From Sphingobacterium sp. (lineage in GTDB: Bacteria; Bacteroidota; Bacteroidia; Sphingobacteriales; Sphingobacteriaceae), in contig JAQZAZ010000002.1 in the NCBI GenBank assembly GCA_029239355.1, forward strand, positions 1 to 64,000: a stretch of DNA of 64,000 nucleotides, read 5' to 3'. The notes beneath the pieces are model-generated. The model had not been told where the DNA came from, ran no database searches, and worked only from the letters and a program-made list of their open reading frames with translations. This document shows positions 1 to 9,777 of the stretch, piece by piece; within the stretch, counting starts at the first letter, position 1, and every line of letters begins with the position of its first letter. The translations under genes and the position numbers were made by a program.

Positions 1-1168
1 GTCCTTTGATAATACAGAGATTGCTTTTAAAAGTAAAAGCGATAAGGATTTAGAAAGAGCGTATTGGTTATTCAAAATAATAGCGAATAACTTTTTGACG
101 AAGGTAGGTCCGTCCATGACCAATTTCGCACTGAATATTGGATTGCCGATTCAGGGTATAATCCGAAGTACAATCTTCAAGCATTTTTGTGGCGGCGAGA
201 CTATTGAAGGCTGCGAAACAGCAATCAATGAATTGGGTGAAAATGGTGTTGGGACGATCTTGGACTATTCGGTGGAAGGTGAAGAGACTGAAAGTGCATT
301 TGATGCTTGCTGCAATGAAGTATTGCGCACGGTCGTTGCTGCCAGCAAAAACAAATATATTCCATTTTCGGTTTTTAAACCAACGGGCTTAGGTCGTTTC
401 GAGCTATTCGAGAAAGTGAATGCCAAAGAAAATTTAACCGAGTCGGAACAGGCTGAATATCAACGCATGTTGGATCGTACTGACCGTATCTGTAAAGCTT
501 GTCACGAAGCTGGCGTAAAAGTGTTAGTTGATGCCGAACATTCATGGATTCAGGATGCCATTGATGATATCGCCCGCGAAATGATGGAAAAGTACAATAT
601 GGAAAAACCAATTGTCTATAATACCTACCAACTGTATCGCAGCGATAAACTGGCTTCTTTAAAAGCTGATTTTGAATATGCCAAAATTAGAGGTTTTCAC
701 ATGGGAGCGAAAATAGTACGAGGAGCCTATATGGAAATCGAACGTGCCCGTGCTGCTCAAATGGGATATGCTGATCCTATTCAACCAAATAAGGCTGCTT
801 CGGATAGAGACTATAATGAAGCAATTGAGTTTATACTAGACCATCTGGACAGTTTTGGATTAATGGCAGGTACACATAATGAAGACAGTAGCATGTTATT
901 GACCAAGGAAATTGACAGACGTGGGATAGACAGATCTTCAGAGCGTATCTATTTTGCTCAATTATTGGGAATGTCGGATAATTTGAGTTTTAATCTAGCT
1001 GCCCATGGTTATAACGTAGCAAAATATATGCCTTATGGACCGGTTAAAGCGGTTATGCCCTACCTATTCAGAAGAGCACAGGAAAATACTTCCGTTGCTG
1101 GAGCTACAAGCCGAGAGCTTGGGCTTTTGATCAAGGAAAAACAAAGAAGAAAAGGTAGTCGTCGATAA
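1..1168 (+). CDS. Proline dehydrogenase (5' edge-truncated by about two bases)
   Basis: FAD-dependent oxidation of L-proline to pyrroline-5-carboxylate, the first step of proline catabolism. The reading frame is open to the left edge. The first in-window codons read SFDNTEIAFKSKSDKDL, typical of the N-terminus of Bacteroidota proline dehydrogenases, and base 1 is a G that would complete an ATG, so only about two bases are missing. That gives a protein of about 389 residues, normal for the stand-alone enzyme without the P5C dehydrogenase domain. The C-terminal signature YMPYGPVKAVMPYLFRRAQEN (minus its last residue in length terms) follows the family pattern of a PYG motif and a paired-Arg RRxxEN substrate/FAD motif. 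A TTG at 95 could be called a start, but it would remove conserved N-terminal sequence. The stop codon lies in the loop of a terminator hairpin. Confidence 0.92.
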   Translation, partial: SFDNTEIAFKSKSDKDLERAYWLFKIIANNFLTKVGPSMTNFALNIGLPIQGIIRSTIFKHFCGGETIEGCETAINELGENGVGTILDYSVEGEETESAFDACCNEVLRTVVAASKNKYIPFSVFKPTGLGRFELFEKVNAKENLTESEQAEYQRMLDRTDRICKACHEAGVKVLVDAEHSWIQDAIDDIAREMMEKYNMEKPIVYNTYQLYRSDKLASLKADFEYAKIRGFHMGAKIVRGAYMEIERARAAQMGYADPIQPNKAASDRDYNEAIEFILDHLDSFGLMAGTHNEDSSMLLTKEIDRRGIDRSSERIYFAQLLGMSDNLSFNLAAHGYNVAKYMPYGPVKAVMPYLFRRAQENTSVAGATSRELGLLIKEKQRRKGSRR

Positions 1169-1185
1169 CGACTACCTTTTCTTTT
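1147..1185 (+). terminator. Rho-independent terminator of proline dehydrogenase
   Basis: A perfect 15-bp stem pairs 1147-1161 with 1169-1183 around a 7-base loop, and ends in a T-rich arm. The stop codon (1166-1168) sits in the loop, so the hairpin's left arm is coding sequence for the last residues. The A-rich left arm also allows termination from the other direction. Confidence 0.85.
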
Positions 1186-1340
1186 ACCAATTGCCCTTAA
1201 ACCCTTATCCGGTTTATTCTTCACAGCCGAGAATAATCTTTCTACCATAGTTTACTCGAGTCTACCACCTACCAGTGACATAAAGATTGCAATGAATTGC
1301 ACTAGTTACAAATTGATTCCAAATTATTGAAACAATTATT

Positions 1341-1348
1341 TATGTTTG
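1341..1348 (+). promoter_or_regulatory. Candidate -7 element for the acyl-CoA synthetase operon
   Basis: TATGTTTG matches the Bacteroidota -7 consensus TAnnTTTG about 73 bases upstream of the ATG at 1421. I do not see a well-spaced -33 TTG/TTTG, so this is only a candidate. Confidence 0.3.
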
Positions 1349-1420
1349 CAAACTTTTCCCTTAAAATAAAGTTCATAGGAAAAAGGTGTCCCCATCGGAC
1401 GAAATGCATATATATTTGAA

Positions 1421-3199
1421 ATGGAGGAAAAACTTAGATTATTTGATCTCGCCCGTCAGCAGATCAGCAAATATCCCGATCTCGACATGTTTGCCCATAA
1501 GTTGGATGGTAGGTGGAACTACATCAAAACAACGGACTTTCTTGAAAAAGTAGACAATCTTTCCAAAGGGCTGATTGAGCTTGGTGTTAAACCAAGCGAA
1601 AAGGTTGGTCTTATCGCAGGGAGCAGCATTGAATGGCACATGATAGATTTTGCTATTCAACAGATTGGTGCCGTGGTTGTGGCCATCTATCCCAATATTA
1701 CTGATGCAGATTATCAATATATCTTTAATGATGCCGAAATCAGGGTATGCATCGTTAGTAATAAGAGCCTATATGACCGCTTGATGAACTTGACAGGGTC
1801 TATCTACACATTAAAATATATTTTCTGCATTTCGGAACAGGAATCTGTCCGAAGCTGGGATGAACTCAACGACCTTGGATCTCATTGCGCTAATGAGAAG
1901 TTGTCTCAATTGCGCGTGCAGATAAAACCCGAAGATTTGGCTACATTGATTTATACGTCTGGCACCACGGGCAAGCCAAAAGGCGTTATGCTCTCCCATA
2001 ATAATATTTTTTCAAATGTACTGGGAGCTGCAGAAATCACCCCATGTAAGGCTTATGACCGCGGACTGACTTTTCTGCCCCCCTGTCATGCCTATGAACG
2101 AATGGTCCTGTATACCTACATGTATTTAGGTTTTACAATACATATCGCAGAGTCTTTTGATAAAATTGGCGACAACTTAAAAGAGATAAAGCCACATATC
2201 ATGACTGTAGTACCCCGTATTCTTGAGAAGGTATATGAAAAGATCATGAAGACAGGCCATGAGCTCACCGGATTCAAAAGAAAGGTATTTGATTGGGCAG
2301 TCACTATTGCTGAAGAATATGATCCCAATCCCATAAAAAGAAGTTTCGCTTATAATATGAAACTTAAGTTGGCCAAACAACTTGTGCTCAATAAATGGTA
2401 CGAAGCGTTGGGTGGTCAACTGTTGACCGTTGCTTCAGGTTCAGCATCGTTGCATAATCGGTTGACGAGAGCATTCTTGGCTGCTGGAATTCCATTGTAT
2501 GAAGGGTACGGCATGACCGAAGCATCACCGCTCATCTCCGTCAACCATTATATCAAGGGCATACGCATTGGTACCGTCGGACTTCCAGTGCGCTTCGTAG
2601 AAATCAAACTCGCTGAGGATGGTGAGATATTGGTCAAAGGGCCCAATGTGATGATGGGGTATTACAAAAATAAAGCTGAGACTGACAAAACCATTATTGA
2701 TGGATGGTTGCACACCGGCGATATCGGCAAATGGGAAGACGAGAAATTCCTGAAAATTATAGACCGCAAAAAAGAAATGTTCAAAATCTCCGGTGGCAAG
2801 TATGTGATTCCACAACCTATTGAAACCAAACTTGTCGAATCCAAGTTTATTGAACAGGCCATGGTTATCGGTGATGGCATGAAATTCGCCTCTGCATTTA
2901 TTGTCCCCAATTACGCTCACCTATTGGATTGGGCCAAAAATGACGCACCTGAACTCGCCGATATGACTAAAGAGGATTTTTTGACGAATCCTGTTATTAT
3001 CAAAAAGGTGAATCAAGAAGTGCGTCACGCCAATCAACATTTTGGCAACTGGGAACAAATCAAAAAACCCATTATTCTAAGGGATGAATTCACTATTGAA
3101 AATGGCGAACTGACGCCTACATTAAAAATGAAGCGTAAAGTCATTCTCGAACATCATCAGGAAGAATTCAATAATCTATATCAGATGGAGACCGATTGA
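1421..3199 (+). CDS. Long-chain acyl-CoA synthetase (AMP-forming)
   Basis: Activates fatty acids to acyl-CoA through an acyl-adenylate, feeding beta-oxidation or phospholipid synthesis; probably cytoplasmic or membrane-associated. The 592-residue length is normal for the eukaryote-like long-chain class. The AMP-binding P-loop TSGTTGKPKG is at residues 179-188. The second adenylation motif YGMTEASP and the hinge motif GWLHTGDIGKW, followed by DRKKEMFKISGGKYV, are all present in order. The ATG at 1421 gives a complete N-terminal lid domain. The xpt gene starts 53 bases downstream on the same strand, so co-transcription is likely. Confidence 0.9.
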   Translation: MEEKLRLFDLARQQISKYPDLDMFAHKLDGRWNYIKTTDFLEKVDNLSKGLIELGVKPSEKVGLIAGSSIEWHMIDFAIQQIGAVVVAIYPNITDADYQYIFNDAEIRVCIVSNKSLYDRLMNLTGSIYTLKYIFCISEQESVRSWDELNDLGSHCANEKLSQLRVQIKPEDLATLIYTSGTTGKPKGVMLSHNNIFSNVLGAAEITPCKAYDRGLTFLPPCHAYERMVLYTYMYLGFTIHIAESFDKIGDNLKEIKPHIMTVVPRILEKVYEKIMKTGHELTGFKRKVFDWAVTIAEEYDPNPIKRSFAYNMKLKLAKQLVLNKWYEALGGQLLTVASGSASLHNRLTRAFLAAGIPLYEGYGMTEASPLISVNHYIKGIRIGTVGLPVRFVEIKLAEDGEILVKGPNVMMGYYKNKAETDKTIIDGWLHTGDIGKWEDEKFLKIIDRKKEMFKISGGKYVIPQPIETKLVESKFIEQAMVIGDGMKFASAFIVPNYAHLLDWAKNDAPELADMTKEDFLTNPVIIKKVNQEVRHANQHFGNWEQIKKPIILRDEFTIENGELTPTLKMKRKVILEHHQEEFNNLYQMETD

Positions 3200-3252
3200 T
3201 CACAATCCCTCCGAATTAATATATTTTCGCAATAATTTGTAAAAAGTATCAT

Positions 3253-3828
3253 ATGAAATTATTAAAGGATAGAATCCTTAATGACGGCAAAAGCCTCGCT
3301 GGCGGCATACTCAAAGTAGATAATTTTATCAACCACCAAATGGATCCCGTGTTGATGAAGTCTATTGCGGTGGAATTTGTCCGTCGTTTTGCAGATCTAC
3401 CTATCAACAAGATCATAACGATTGAAGCAAGTGGCATCGCACCGGCCATTATGCTGGGATACCTCTTAGAACTGCCCGTTGTCTTTGTTAAAAAAGCTCA
3501 GCCCAAGACTATGGGTGACATGTACGTTAGTCAGGTCCATTCTTTTACCAAAAATCGAACTTACGATATATGCGTAAGTAAGGAATTTCTCTTTCCCGAG
3601 GATAAGGTACTCTTTGTTGACGATTTCCTTGCCAATGGAAATGCTGCATTTGGTATTCTGGAACTCATCCAACAGTCAGGTGCATCGCTATTAGGAATGG
3701 GGTTCATTATTGAAAAATCATTTCAGGAAGGCGGCAAAAGGTTGCGGGAATTATCCGGTATCCGAATAGAATCTTTAGCACGAATAAAATTTTTGGAAGT
3801 TGACACAGTCGGCTTCGAAGAAGATTAA
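3253..3828 (+). CDS. xpt: Xanthine phosphoribosyltransferase
   Basis: Salvages xanthine to XMP with PRPP. It has 191 residues, the usual length for Xpt. The N-terminus [12 protein letters not shown] resembles Bacillus-type Xpt, and the PRPP-binding loop reads [13 protein letters not shown] at about residues 119-131, the family form of the type I phosphoribosyltransferase motif. An EASGIAPA stretch near residue 57 matches the pyrophosphate loop. It follows the acyl-CoA synthetase by 53 bases and is ended by a strong bidirectional hairpin. No xanthine permease or purine riboswitch is visible next to it. Confidence 0.9.
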   Translation: MKLLKDRILNDGKSLAGGILKVDNFINHQMDPVLMKSIAVEFVRRFADLPINKIITIEASGIAPAIMLGYLLELPVVFVKKAQPKTMGDMYVSQVHSFTKNRTYDICVSKEFLFPEDKVLFVDDFLANGNAAFGILELIQQSGASLLGMGFIIEKSFQEGGKRLRELSGIRIESLARIKFLEVDTVGFEED

Positions 3829-3839
3829 CAACACAATAA

Positions 3840-3872
3840 AAAAGCCTCATCCCTTACGGAAATGAGGCTTTT
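3840..3872. terminator. Bidirectional terminator between xpt and a convergent gene
   Basis: An 11-bp perfect stem (3840-3850 with 3862-3872) around an 11-base loop, with an A-run on one arm and a T-run on the other. It can end transcription from xpt on the plus strand and from the convergent gene ending at 3902. Confidence 0.88.
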
Positions 3873-3901
3873 AACTTCAAACAACAAGATAAATTATATT
3901 T

Positions 3902-4387
3902 TTAATCCCAACGATAGTCATCGTAAAAATCTTCTGGGTGTCTGCTGATAGGCACATCCTTTACAACCCGAATATTAGCTGATCCTAGATTAACATTCAA
4001 CATAAAAGAAGGTACACTTGCGGAAAAACTCCATCGTCCATTTCTCATATAAACATATCCATTCCTATAAGGGTCATAAAATGTTTTATAATCCCTAAAG
4101 TAAACGTGGTGCCTATTATCATATCGGTGTGCTCTCGCCCATGCTGGAGGACCATGTCGGTATTCTTTGCGGTAACGCTTGGCTACCTTACTATAGTGCT
4201 TCCGCTCTTCCTTTTCTCTTTTCTCCCAATATTTGCGTTCTTCCTTATCCCTTTTTTCCTCGTATTTTCTATACTCTTTATCATGCTTCCATTCTCTATC
4301 ATTTCCACGATGTTGAGCTGACGATTCTTTCGGAGTTATTAAAGCAAGTCCTCCTATTGCCAATGCGAAGTATAATATCTTTTTCAT
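3902..4387 (-). CDS. Exported, highly charged protein of unknown function
   Basis: A 161-residue protein with a clear Sec signal peptide (MKKILYFALAIGGLAL, likely cleaved after ESSAQ). The mature part opens with about 50 residues very rich in Lys, Glu and Arg in KEE/KRD repeats, likely a single charged helix, followed by a Tyr/Arg-rich segment with FYDPYRNGYVYMRNGRW and an acidic tail. I chose the ATG at 4387; an upstream in-frame ATG at 4414 would put nine residues before the signal peptide. I do not recognise a family beyond general similarity to small secreted proteins of Bacteroidota. It is monocistronic, convergent with xpt and divergent from mnmE. Confidence 0.7.
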   Translation of the reverse strand: MKKILYFALAIGGLALITPKESSAQHRGNDREWKHDKEYRKYEEKRDKEERKYWEKREKEERKHYSKVAKRYRKEYRHGPPAWARAHRYDNRHHVYFRDYKTFYDPYRNGYVYMRNGRWSFSASVPSFMLNVNLGSANIRVVKDVPISRHPEDFYDDYRWD

Positions 4388-4552
4388 AACAACACAATTA
4401 AATTTGTAAATCAAGTACCCTATCGCCTATTTTTTACTTTTTTATAAGCGTTTCTATTGGTATGACATCTGTGTTTGAACAAAGGTTTAATTCATCCCCA
4501 TAAAATTAATTTGTCCGGATATGAATCCGTTCCCATTCCAGTCAATTTAACG

Positions 4553-4560
4553 TATCTTTG
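4553..4560 (+). promoter_or_regulatory. -7 promoter element of mnmE
   Basis: TATCTTTG is an exact match to the Bacteroidota -7 consensus TAnnTTTG. It ends 4 bases before the ATG at 4565, implying a very short or leaderless transcript, a layout seen often in this phylum. The -33 element is weak. Confidence 0.5.
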
Positions 4561-4564
4561 CAAC

Positions 4565-5944
4565 ATGTCCAATACAGGTTATATTACTGAAGATACAATT
4601 GTCGCATTGGCGACACCCTCCGGAGCTAATGGTGCGATTGCTGTAATTCGCGTTTCTGGTCAACAAGCAATTAAAATTACCAATGCCATTTTCAAGGGTA
4701 AAGACCTATGTCAGCAAGCCTCCCACACGATTCATTTCGGAACCATCCGAGACGGTGAAGAGATTATTGATGAGGTACTGGTATCCTTATTTGTTGCGCC
4801 CAATTCCTACACCAAAGAAAATTCGGTAGAAATATCTACACATAATTCCAAATATATTATTGAGCGTGTTATTCATTTGCTCATCAAACAAGGTGCCCGT
4901 GCAGCTCGGGCTGGCGAATTTACGCTTCGGGCCTTCCTAAATGGCGGAATGGATCTTTCACAAGCCGAAGCTGTTGCTGATTTGATTGCCTCCAATTCCG
5001 CAGCATCACATCAAATAGCCATGCAACAAATGCGGGGTGGATTTTCCAATCAACTTAAATCCCTTCGCGAAGACTTGATTCATTTTGCCTCCCTCATTGA
5101 GCTCGAATTGGATTTTTCAGAGGAAGATGTAGAATTTGCAAATAGAGAGCAGCTAAAGAATTTAATCAATAAAATAAAGGTCATTGTACAAAAATTGATT
5201 CTATCTTTTGAACAAGGAAATGTGTTAAAAAATGGCGTTCCCGTAGTCATTGCCGGGAAACCAAATGTAGGCAAATCAACCCTATTGAATGCTTTCTTAA
5301 ACGAAGAACGGGCTATCGTGTCGGACATTGCAGGAACTACACGTGATACCATTGAAGATGAAATTAACATCCATGGGGTGACCTTTCGATTTATAGATAC
5401 CGCAGGTATTCGTGAGACCGCAGATATTATTGAAGCAAAAGGAGTTGAGCGTACCCGTGCAAAAATGAAGCAGGCGAGGCTGATTATTTATCTTTTTGAT
5501 CCGCTACAGGACAAAGTAGACGAAGTGCAATCACAGTTGCAGGAAATTCAAAACCTTCAAATTCCATTTTTGACCATCATCAATAAGGCTGATCTATTAT
5601 CTGACCAGCAAAAAGATGAATACGCTTCACTGAATCCCCTTTATATTTCGGCTAAAGAACAAATCGGTGTTGAAGAATTGAAAGAAGAACTTATCAATAG
5701 AGTGCAACTGGGAAATTTGAACACAGACGATGTCATGGTCACCAATATTCGACATGTTGAAGCATTGCAGAAGACATCTGACTCACTTGAGCGTGTATTA
5801 TTCGGCATTGATAATCCAGTCACTTCGGATTTCTTGGCGATGGATATCCGTCAGGCGCTATATCACCTTGGCGAAATTACAGGAAGTGTGTCGACAGACG
5901 ATTTACTGGATAATATCTTTTCCAAGTTCTGTATCGGGAAATAA
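4565..5944 (+). CDS. mnmE: tRNA uridine-5-carboxymethylaminomethyl modification GTPase MnmE
   Basis: With MnmG it installs the cmnm5 group on the wobble uridine of certain tRNAs, a cytoplasmic function. The 459-residue product has the N-terminal folate-binding domain (DTIVALATPSGANGAIAVIR), the helical domain, and an inserted G domain with the P-loop GKPNVGKST near residues 230-238, DIAGTTRD (switch I), DTAG, and NKAD. It ends in the invariant CIGK whose Cys is required for activity. The reading frame extends upstream to 4475, but the ATG at 4565 matches the family N-terminus and lies just after a TATCTTTG promoter element. Confidence 0.95.
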   Translation: MSNTGYITEDTIVALATPSGANGAIAVIRVSGQQAIKITNAIFKGKDLCQQASHTIHFGTIRDGEEIIDEVLVSLFVAPNSYTKENSVEISTHNSKYIIERVIHLLIKQGARAARAGEFTLRAFLNGGMDLSQAEAVADLIASNSAASHQIAMQQMRGGFSNQLKSLREDLIHFASLIELELDFSEEDVEFANREQLKNLINKIKVIVQKLILSFEQGNVLKNGVPVVIAGKPNVGKSTLLNAFLNEERAIVSDIAGTTRDTIEDEINIHGVTFRFIDTAGIRETADIIEAKGVERTRAKMKQARLIIYLFDPLQDKVDEVQSQLQEIQNLQIPFLTIINKADLLSDQQKDEYASLNPLYISAKEQIGVEELKEELINRVQLGNLNTDDVMVTNIRHVEALQKTSDSLERVLFGIDNPVTSDFLAMDIRQALYHLGEITGSVSTDDLLDNIFSKFCIGK

Positions 5945-6425
5945 ATACAACAAATAAAAAACTATTTAGAATAAATCAGGGCGCCCCACAGACTCCTTTT
6001 TGCAAAGTAGGTGGGCATTTATCCTTAGTTGTGGTTAATTGTATAAAAATGATACACTAAAATTTAAAGATTGCATTGCCTGCCCCTGTAATGCGTTCTA
6101 CCTAAGACAAATGGCCATTTTTATCTCTGATAAAACAATCGGACACTGTACTTTTGGCTTTAAAGGTCTATAGTCTACATTTTCTAAAATTCCCTGGCAA
6201 TTGTGAAGAATAGGGATTTCGGCGTATTAATACCACTGCCCAACCACTGATTTAAGGCCTCTCAGCCCGAAGCCTTAATTAATCGCTTGATTACCAAGAG
6301 CCAAAGCTACTCCAGTTTTCCATTAATTAAAGTATTGCGAACATTTTTTTCGCTAAACATTACACTACAGCCCTTATTTATGTTAATTTAGCGGATTCAT
6401 ATTCATTAACAGATTAAATAAAATT
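5945..6425. other. Intergenic region after mnmE, no gene seen
   Basis: About 480 bases without a convincing reading frame or RNA gene on either strand. An imperfect 7-bp hairpin (6252-6258 with 6272-6278) is the only local structure I noticed. The stretch just before 6426 presumably carries the promoter of the histidine kinase, but I see no clear consensus. Confidence 0.5.
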
Positions 6426-7700
6426 ATGAACTATATCCGAAGATATTGGAATATACTTACAAATATCGGTACACGTCCGGATATGTCCTATGTCGATATC
6501 AAAAGGATACAGATGGTCAACCTTATTGCCCTATTATGTTTATTGCCTACACTTTGCTTTTTCGCGATTAATATCATCGACCATCGCTATCTACTCTCAA
6601 CAATAAACCTATCCAATACCATTTGCTCTATCACCGTGCTCCTATTACAGTACGATTTTAAACATAATTTTGCCAAGGCAATGCTATTGATCAGTAATTT
6701 TATTTTCTTCTTTCTGGGCGCTATATTATTTAAAAACGGGGGTGAATATTTTCTATTGTGCACCCTAATAGCTTCGATGTTACTTTATGATAACCGTCGC
6801 ATCCATATTATTTTCTGTCTGGCGACTGCTGTTTCCATCTCATTACTCTATCTCTTTCCCACACTTGTTCCTGTTGCTCAACATGTACCCAAATTGAGGC
6901 TAATCTTTAATATTAGCAATGCACTTGCCTTTATCGTTATCGCAGTAAACTTCTTCCTACAGATTATTTATAACAATACGGGGAAAATCGAAGAACAGCG
7001 ACGTAAGCTGGAATCCATGAATCGCGATAAAGAAAAAATATTTTCCATTGTTGCCCATGACATCAAAAGTCCATTAGCCAGCCTCGAAGCATTGGTATTG
7101 ATGCTTCGTGATCAAATACTCAACAACAATATATCCAAAGAATATATCAAGCAGCTCTATCAACAGATCGTACACCAAAATCAAGCACTGGACGATTTTC
7201 TCCAATGGGGTAGTAGCAGTATGCGTGGGATTACCAGCCCGGCAGCATTGGTCGCTGTCAAACCATTGATTCATGATATCATGACCTTGTTTGCCGATCA
7301 GATACAAACAAAAGAGCTCAAGGTTGAGATTGATATACCCGAAGAAACTCATATTCTTGCAAATAAGGATCATGCAGCCATTATTCTTCGTAACCTTATT
7401 AGCAATGCTATCAAATTCAGTTATGTAGCGGGCAAAATAAGTATCTATTGCAGCAAGGACCAGGCATATACCCATATTCATATACAGGATGAAGGTATTG
7501 GAATTACTCCATCCAAGTCAGCCCTACTATTTAATGTGATCCAACACAAGTCGTTCGGTACAGAAGACGAACCCGGATCCGGCCTAGGCCTTGTCCTGTG
7601 CAAAGATCTAATTGAACGCAATAAAGGCCTCGTACATATTCAGAGCATTCCACATAAAGGCTCTATTTTTACCGTCGGCCTACCCACTTACCTGCTGTAA
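6426..7700 (+). CDS. Membrane sensor histidine kinase (orphan)
   Basis: A 424-residue sensor kinase. Residues about 30-180 form five or six hydrophobic segments joined by short loops, so the sensor is membrane-embedded with no large periplasmic domain. A short coiled linker follows, then the HisKA motif IFSIVAHDIKSPL with phospho-acceptor His211. The HATPase domain has an N-box (ILRNLISNAIKFS), G1 (DEGIGI) and G2 (GSGLGLVLC). No response regulator gene is adjacent, so its partner is unknown. It is flanked by a bidirectional terminator shared with the convergent pirin gene. The ATG at 6426 is the only good start. Confidence 0.88.
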   Translation: MNYIRRYWNILTNIGTRPDMSYVDIKRIQMVNLIALLCLLPTLCFFAINIIDHRYLLSTINLSNTICSITVLLLQYDFKHNFAKAMLLISNFIFFFLGAILFKNGGEYFLLCTLIASMLLYDNRRIHIIFCLATAVSISLLYLFPTLVPVAQHVPKLRLIFNISNALAFIVIAVNFFLQIIYNNTGKIEEQRRKLESMNRDKEKIFSIVAHDIKSPLASLEALVLMLRDQILNNNISKEYIKQLYQQIVHQNQALDDFLQWGSSSMRGITSPAALVAVKPLIHDIMTLFADQIQTKELKVEIDIPEETHILANKDHAAIILRNLISNAIKFSYVAGKISIYCSKDQAYTHIHIQDEGIGITPSKSALLFNVIQHKSFGTEDEPGSGLGLVLCKDLIERNKGLVHIQSIPHKGSIFTVGLPTYLL

Positions 7701-7776
7701 AGGATCTCTAAAAATGAAAACATAGTAGATTATCAATGGTAGGTTCTGCTTCCTTATTCAATAAATTCCAATAAAA

Positions 7777-7815
7777 ACTGAAGGAAAAAATCCATAAACA
7801 ATTTTTTCCTTCAGT
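7777..7815. terminator. Bidirectional terminator between histidine kinase and pirin genes
   Basis: A perfect 15-bp stem (7777-7791 with 7801-7815) with a 9-base loop. One arm carries six A and the other six T, so it can work for both convergent genes. Confidence 0.85.
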
Positions 7816-7892
7816 ACTTTACCTGAAACCCTTAAATTGAATAGAACTGAAAGTCCCCCCTTATAAGCGAGTCGCAAGAAAATATAAAGGGC

Positions 7893-8762
7893 TTATTCAA
7901 GTGTACCAAATTTTCCAGCCTGAAAGTCTTCAAAAGCTTGGTAGATTTCCTCTTGCGTATTCATGACAAAGGGACCATAGCTCACAATCGGCTCATCGAT
8001 CGGTTCTCCACTCATAAACAATAAGACAGCTTGTTCGTTAGCTTTGACAACTATTTCTTCGCCATCATTTTCAAATAGCACAAAATTATGTTCTTTGGCT
8101 GACTCTCCATTTACCTCTATCTCACCATTGATGACCAAGATAGCGGAGTTATGTTGTGAAGGAACATGAAACACTGTCTGACCTCCCTTTCTCAATTTAA
8201 TATCAAAGAGATTTACCGGAGTATATGTTTTGGCGGGGCCTTTTGTATCTTGAAATGTACCTGCAATAACGTTGACAACCCCAGCCTCTTCCGGCAGCTG
8301 CACTTTACCCATCTGATCTGCGGTGATGCCTTGATAATGTGCCTTTGTAGACTTATCCTTCGCCGGTAGGTTTACCCAAAGCTGTACCATTTCGAATGGT
8401 CCACCCGCCTTGGAGAAGTTCTCTTCATGGTATTCTTTGTGCAATATTCCAGCTCCAGCTGTCATCCATTGGACATCCCCTGGATTGATTACACCACTGT
8501 TACCAGAACTATCGTGATGCGCAACGCTGCCTTTATAAGCAATTGTCACGGTCTCAAAACCTTTATGCGGATGAACATCGACCCCACGAATATGGTCTGA
8601 TGGACCAAAATCAAATTCCGCATTGAAATCCAACAGAAGGAAAGGGCTCATCCTCCTTTTGGTAACCCCGTTTCCGGGGACCATATTATACACACGGAAT
8701 CCGTCCCCTACCATACCTGGTTGCGTCGGGCGAGGGAAGATTTTTTCGATTGATTTTTTCAT
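7893..8762 (-). CDS. Pirin family protein
   Basis: A bicupin protein of 289 residues, the normal pirin length. Bacterial pirins have been linked to quercetin 2,3-dioxygenase activity and to redox sensing; the substrate here cannot be told. The N-terminal cupin carries the metal-binding set: HPHKGFETVT (two His), a third His in the HHDSSGNSG region or the AGILHKEYHEE motif, and a Glu in the latter. The segment DVQWMTAGAGILH is the pirin signature. It is monocistronic, convergent with the histidine kinase. The start at 8762 gives the usual MKKSIEKIFPRP N-terminus. Confidence 0.9.
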   Translation of the reverse strand: MKKSIEKIFPRPTQPGMVGDGFRVYNMVPGNGVTKRRMSPFLLLDFNAEFDFGPSDHIRGVDVHPHKGFETVTIAYKGSVAHHDSSGNSGVINPGDVQWMTAGAGILHKEYHEENFSKAGGPFEMVQLWVNLPAKDKSTKAHYQGITADQMGKVQLPEEAGVVNVIAGTFQDTKGPAKTYTPVNLFDIKLRKGGQTVFHVPSQHNSAILVINGEIEVNGESAKEHNFVLFENDGEEIVVKANEQAVLLFMSGEPIDEPIVSYGPFVMNTQEEIYQAFEDFQAGKFGTLE

Positions 8763-9388
8763 ATCTAGTACTCCTATTTTACGAATCTTTACAGCAACAA
8801 ATGTTGCTTGCTTGCTTTTGTAGAGTCAAATTTAAGCTATCACTGAGATACAATCCAATAAACTAGCTTAAGGGAAAAACTTAATGTAGTTTAATAATCT
8901 GCTATTTCATCCGCTGTGTAAATAAGGTTAGGCATAGAGCCACAGCAGCACGAAGACAACAACTCTCAACTGCTTACGATTACGGATATGTAGGCGTTAC
9001 AATATAATAAAGAATCCATCTAATAAAAGTTCACATTATACTCAATACCATATATTTATAAAAAAATTCATCACAATATATCTTCTCAGATTCCCCGCTC
9101 TCCTGCCTAGCTGGATAGACGGACAATACTCGACAAAATTGCGTGAACGGCGATTCCCTCGCTCGTGTAAAGCAATCGTGTCCAGCGGCGCGCAGGTGAA
9201 CGACAAAACAATACAAAGGATGCTTGGTAAGGCTTATACCTTCTTCTCCTGATACCATAAACATCTCTGTGCAAGACTTCCTTCTGAGAAGAGCCTACAT
9301 AAAGGTCAAACTAATAATCCCGCTGTAAGCACGATAGGCTTTTTCTGACGCGGTACATTTAAAAGAACCTACATTTGTTTTAGCCGAA

Positions 9389-9484
9389 TTACTTTTCAAA
9401 ACCACGGATCAAACTGGTATAATCATCATCTTTCCCGTCCAAAAGCTCGTCATAACCAATGGTTATAGGGAATCCTTTAACATA
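9389..9484 (-). pseudogene. Possible 3' remnant of a decayed gene
   Basis: The minus-strand frame ending at a TAA (9389-9391) reads protein-like for about 30 codons, ending in KDDDYTSLIRGFEK, with an in-frame stop directly upstream and no start codon. The composition looks like a real C-terminus rather than random sequence. I do not recognise the parent family. Chance cannot be excluded for a frame this short. Confidence 0.25.
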
Positions 9485-9777
9485 CTATATTTTTAATTCA
9501 TATAACAAACATAAACTGCTTAATAACAAAATCTAACATCTAATAAGCTCATCTTTATAACTTATTATCCATCTCCGAAATTTCAAGTATTTTGGTTCAC
9601 CAAAAACGTTACCCACCAATCTCAGTCTGGGCCAAATAATACTTCAAATTAACACCTTATTATCGCTTCCATTCAAATGCAAATTTGCTAGTAAAATACC
9701 ATATCGTTCCTTTCCAAAGTCTGGGCACTTATTAGCTAAAGAAACACCGAACCAGCCTAAACAATCTCTACGCTCCG

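Noticed and set aside
9031..9264. 77-codon open frame on the minus strand in the GC-rich island
   Set aside because: No start context, promoter, signal or family similarity that I recognise; the amino acid makeup looks like a GC-driven chance frame.
9602..9614. AAAAACGTTACCC, similar to half of the susC operator
   Set aside because: Only one half-site matches and it lies about 900 bases from the regulator gene and far from the operon; likely chance.
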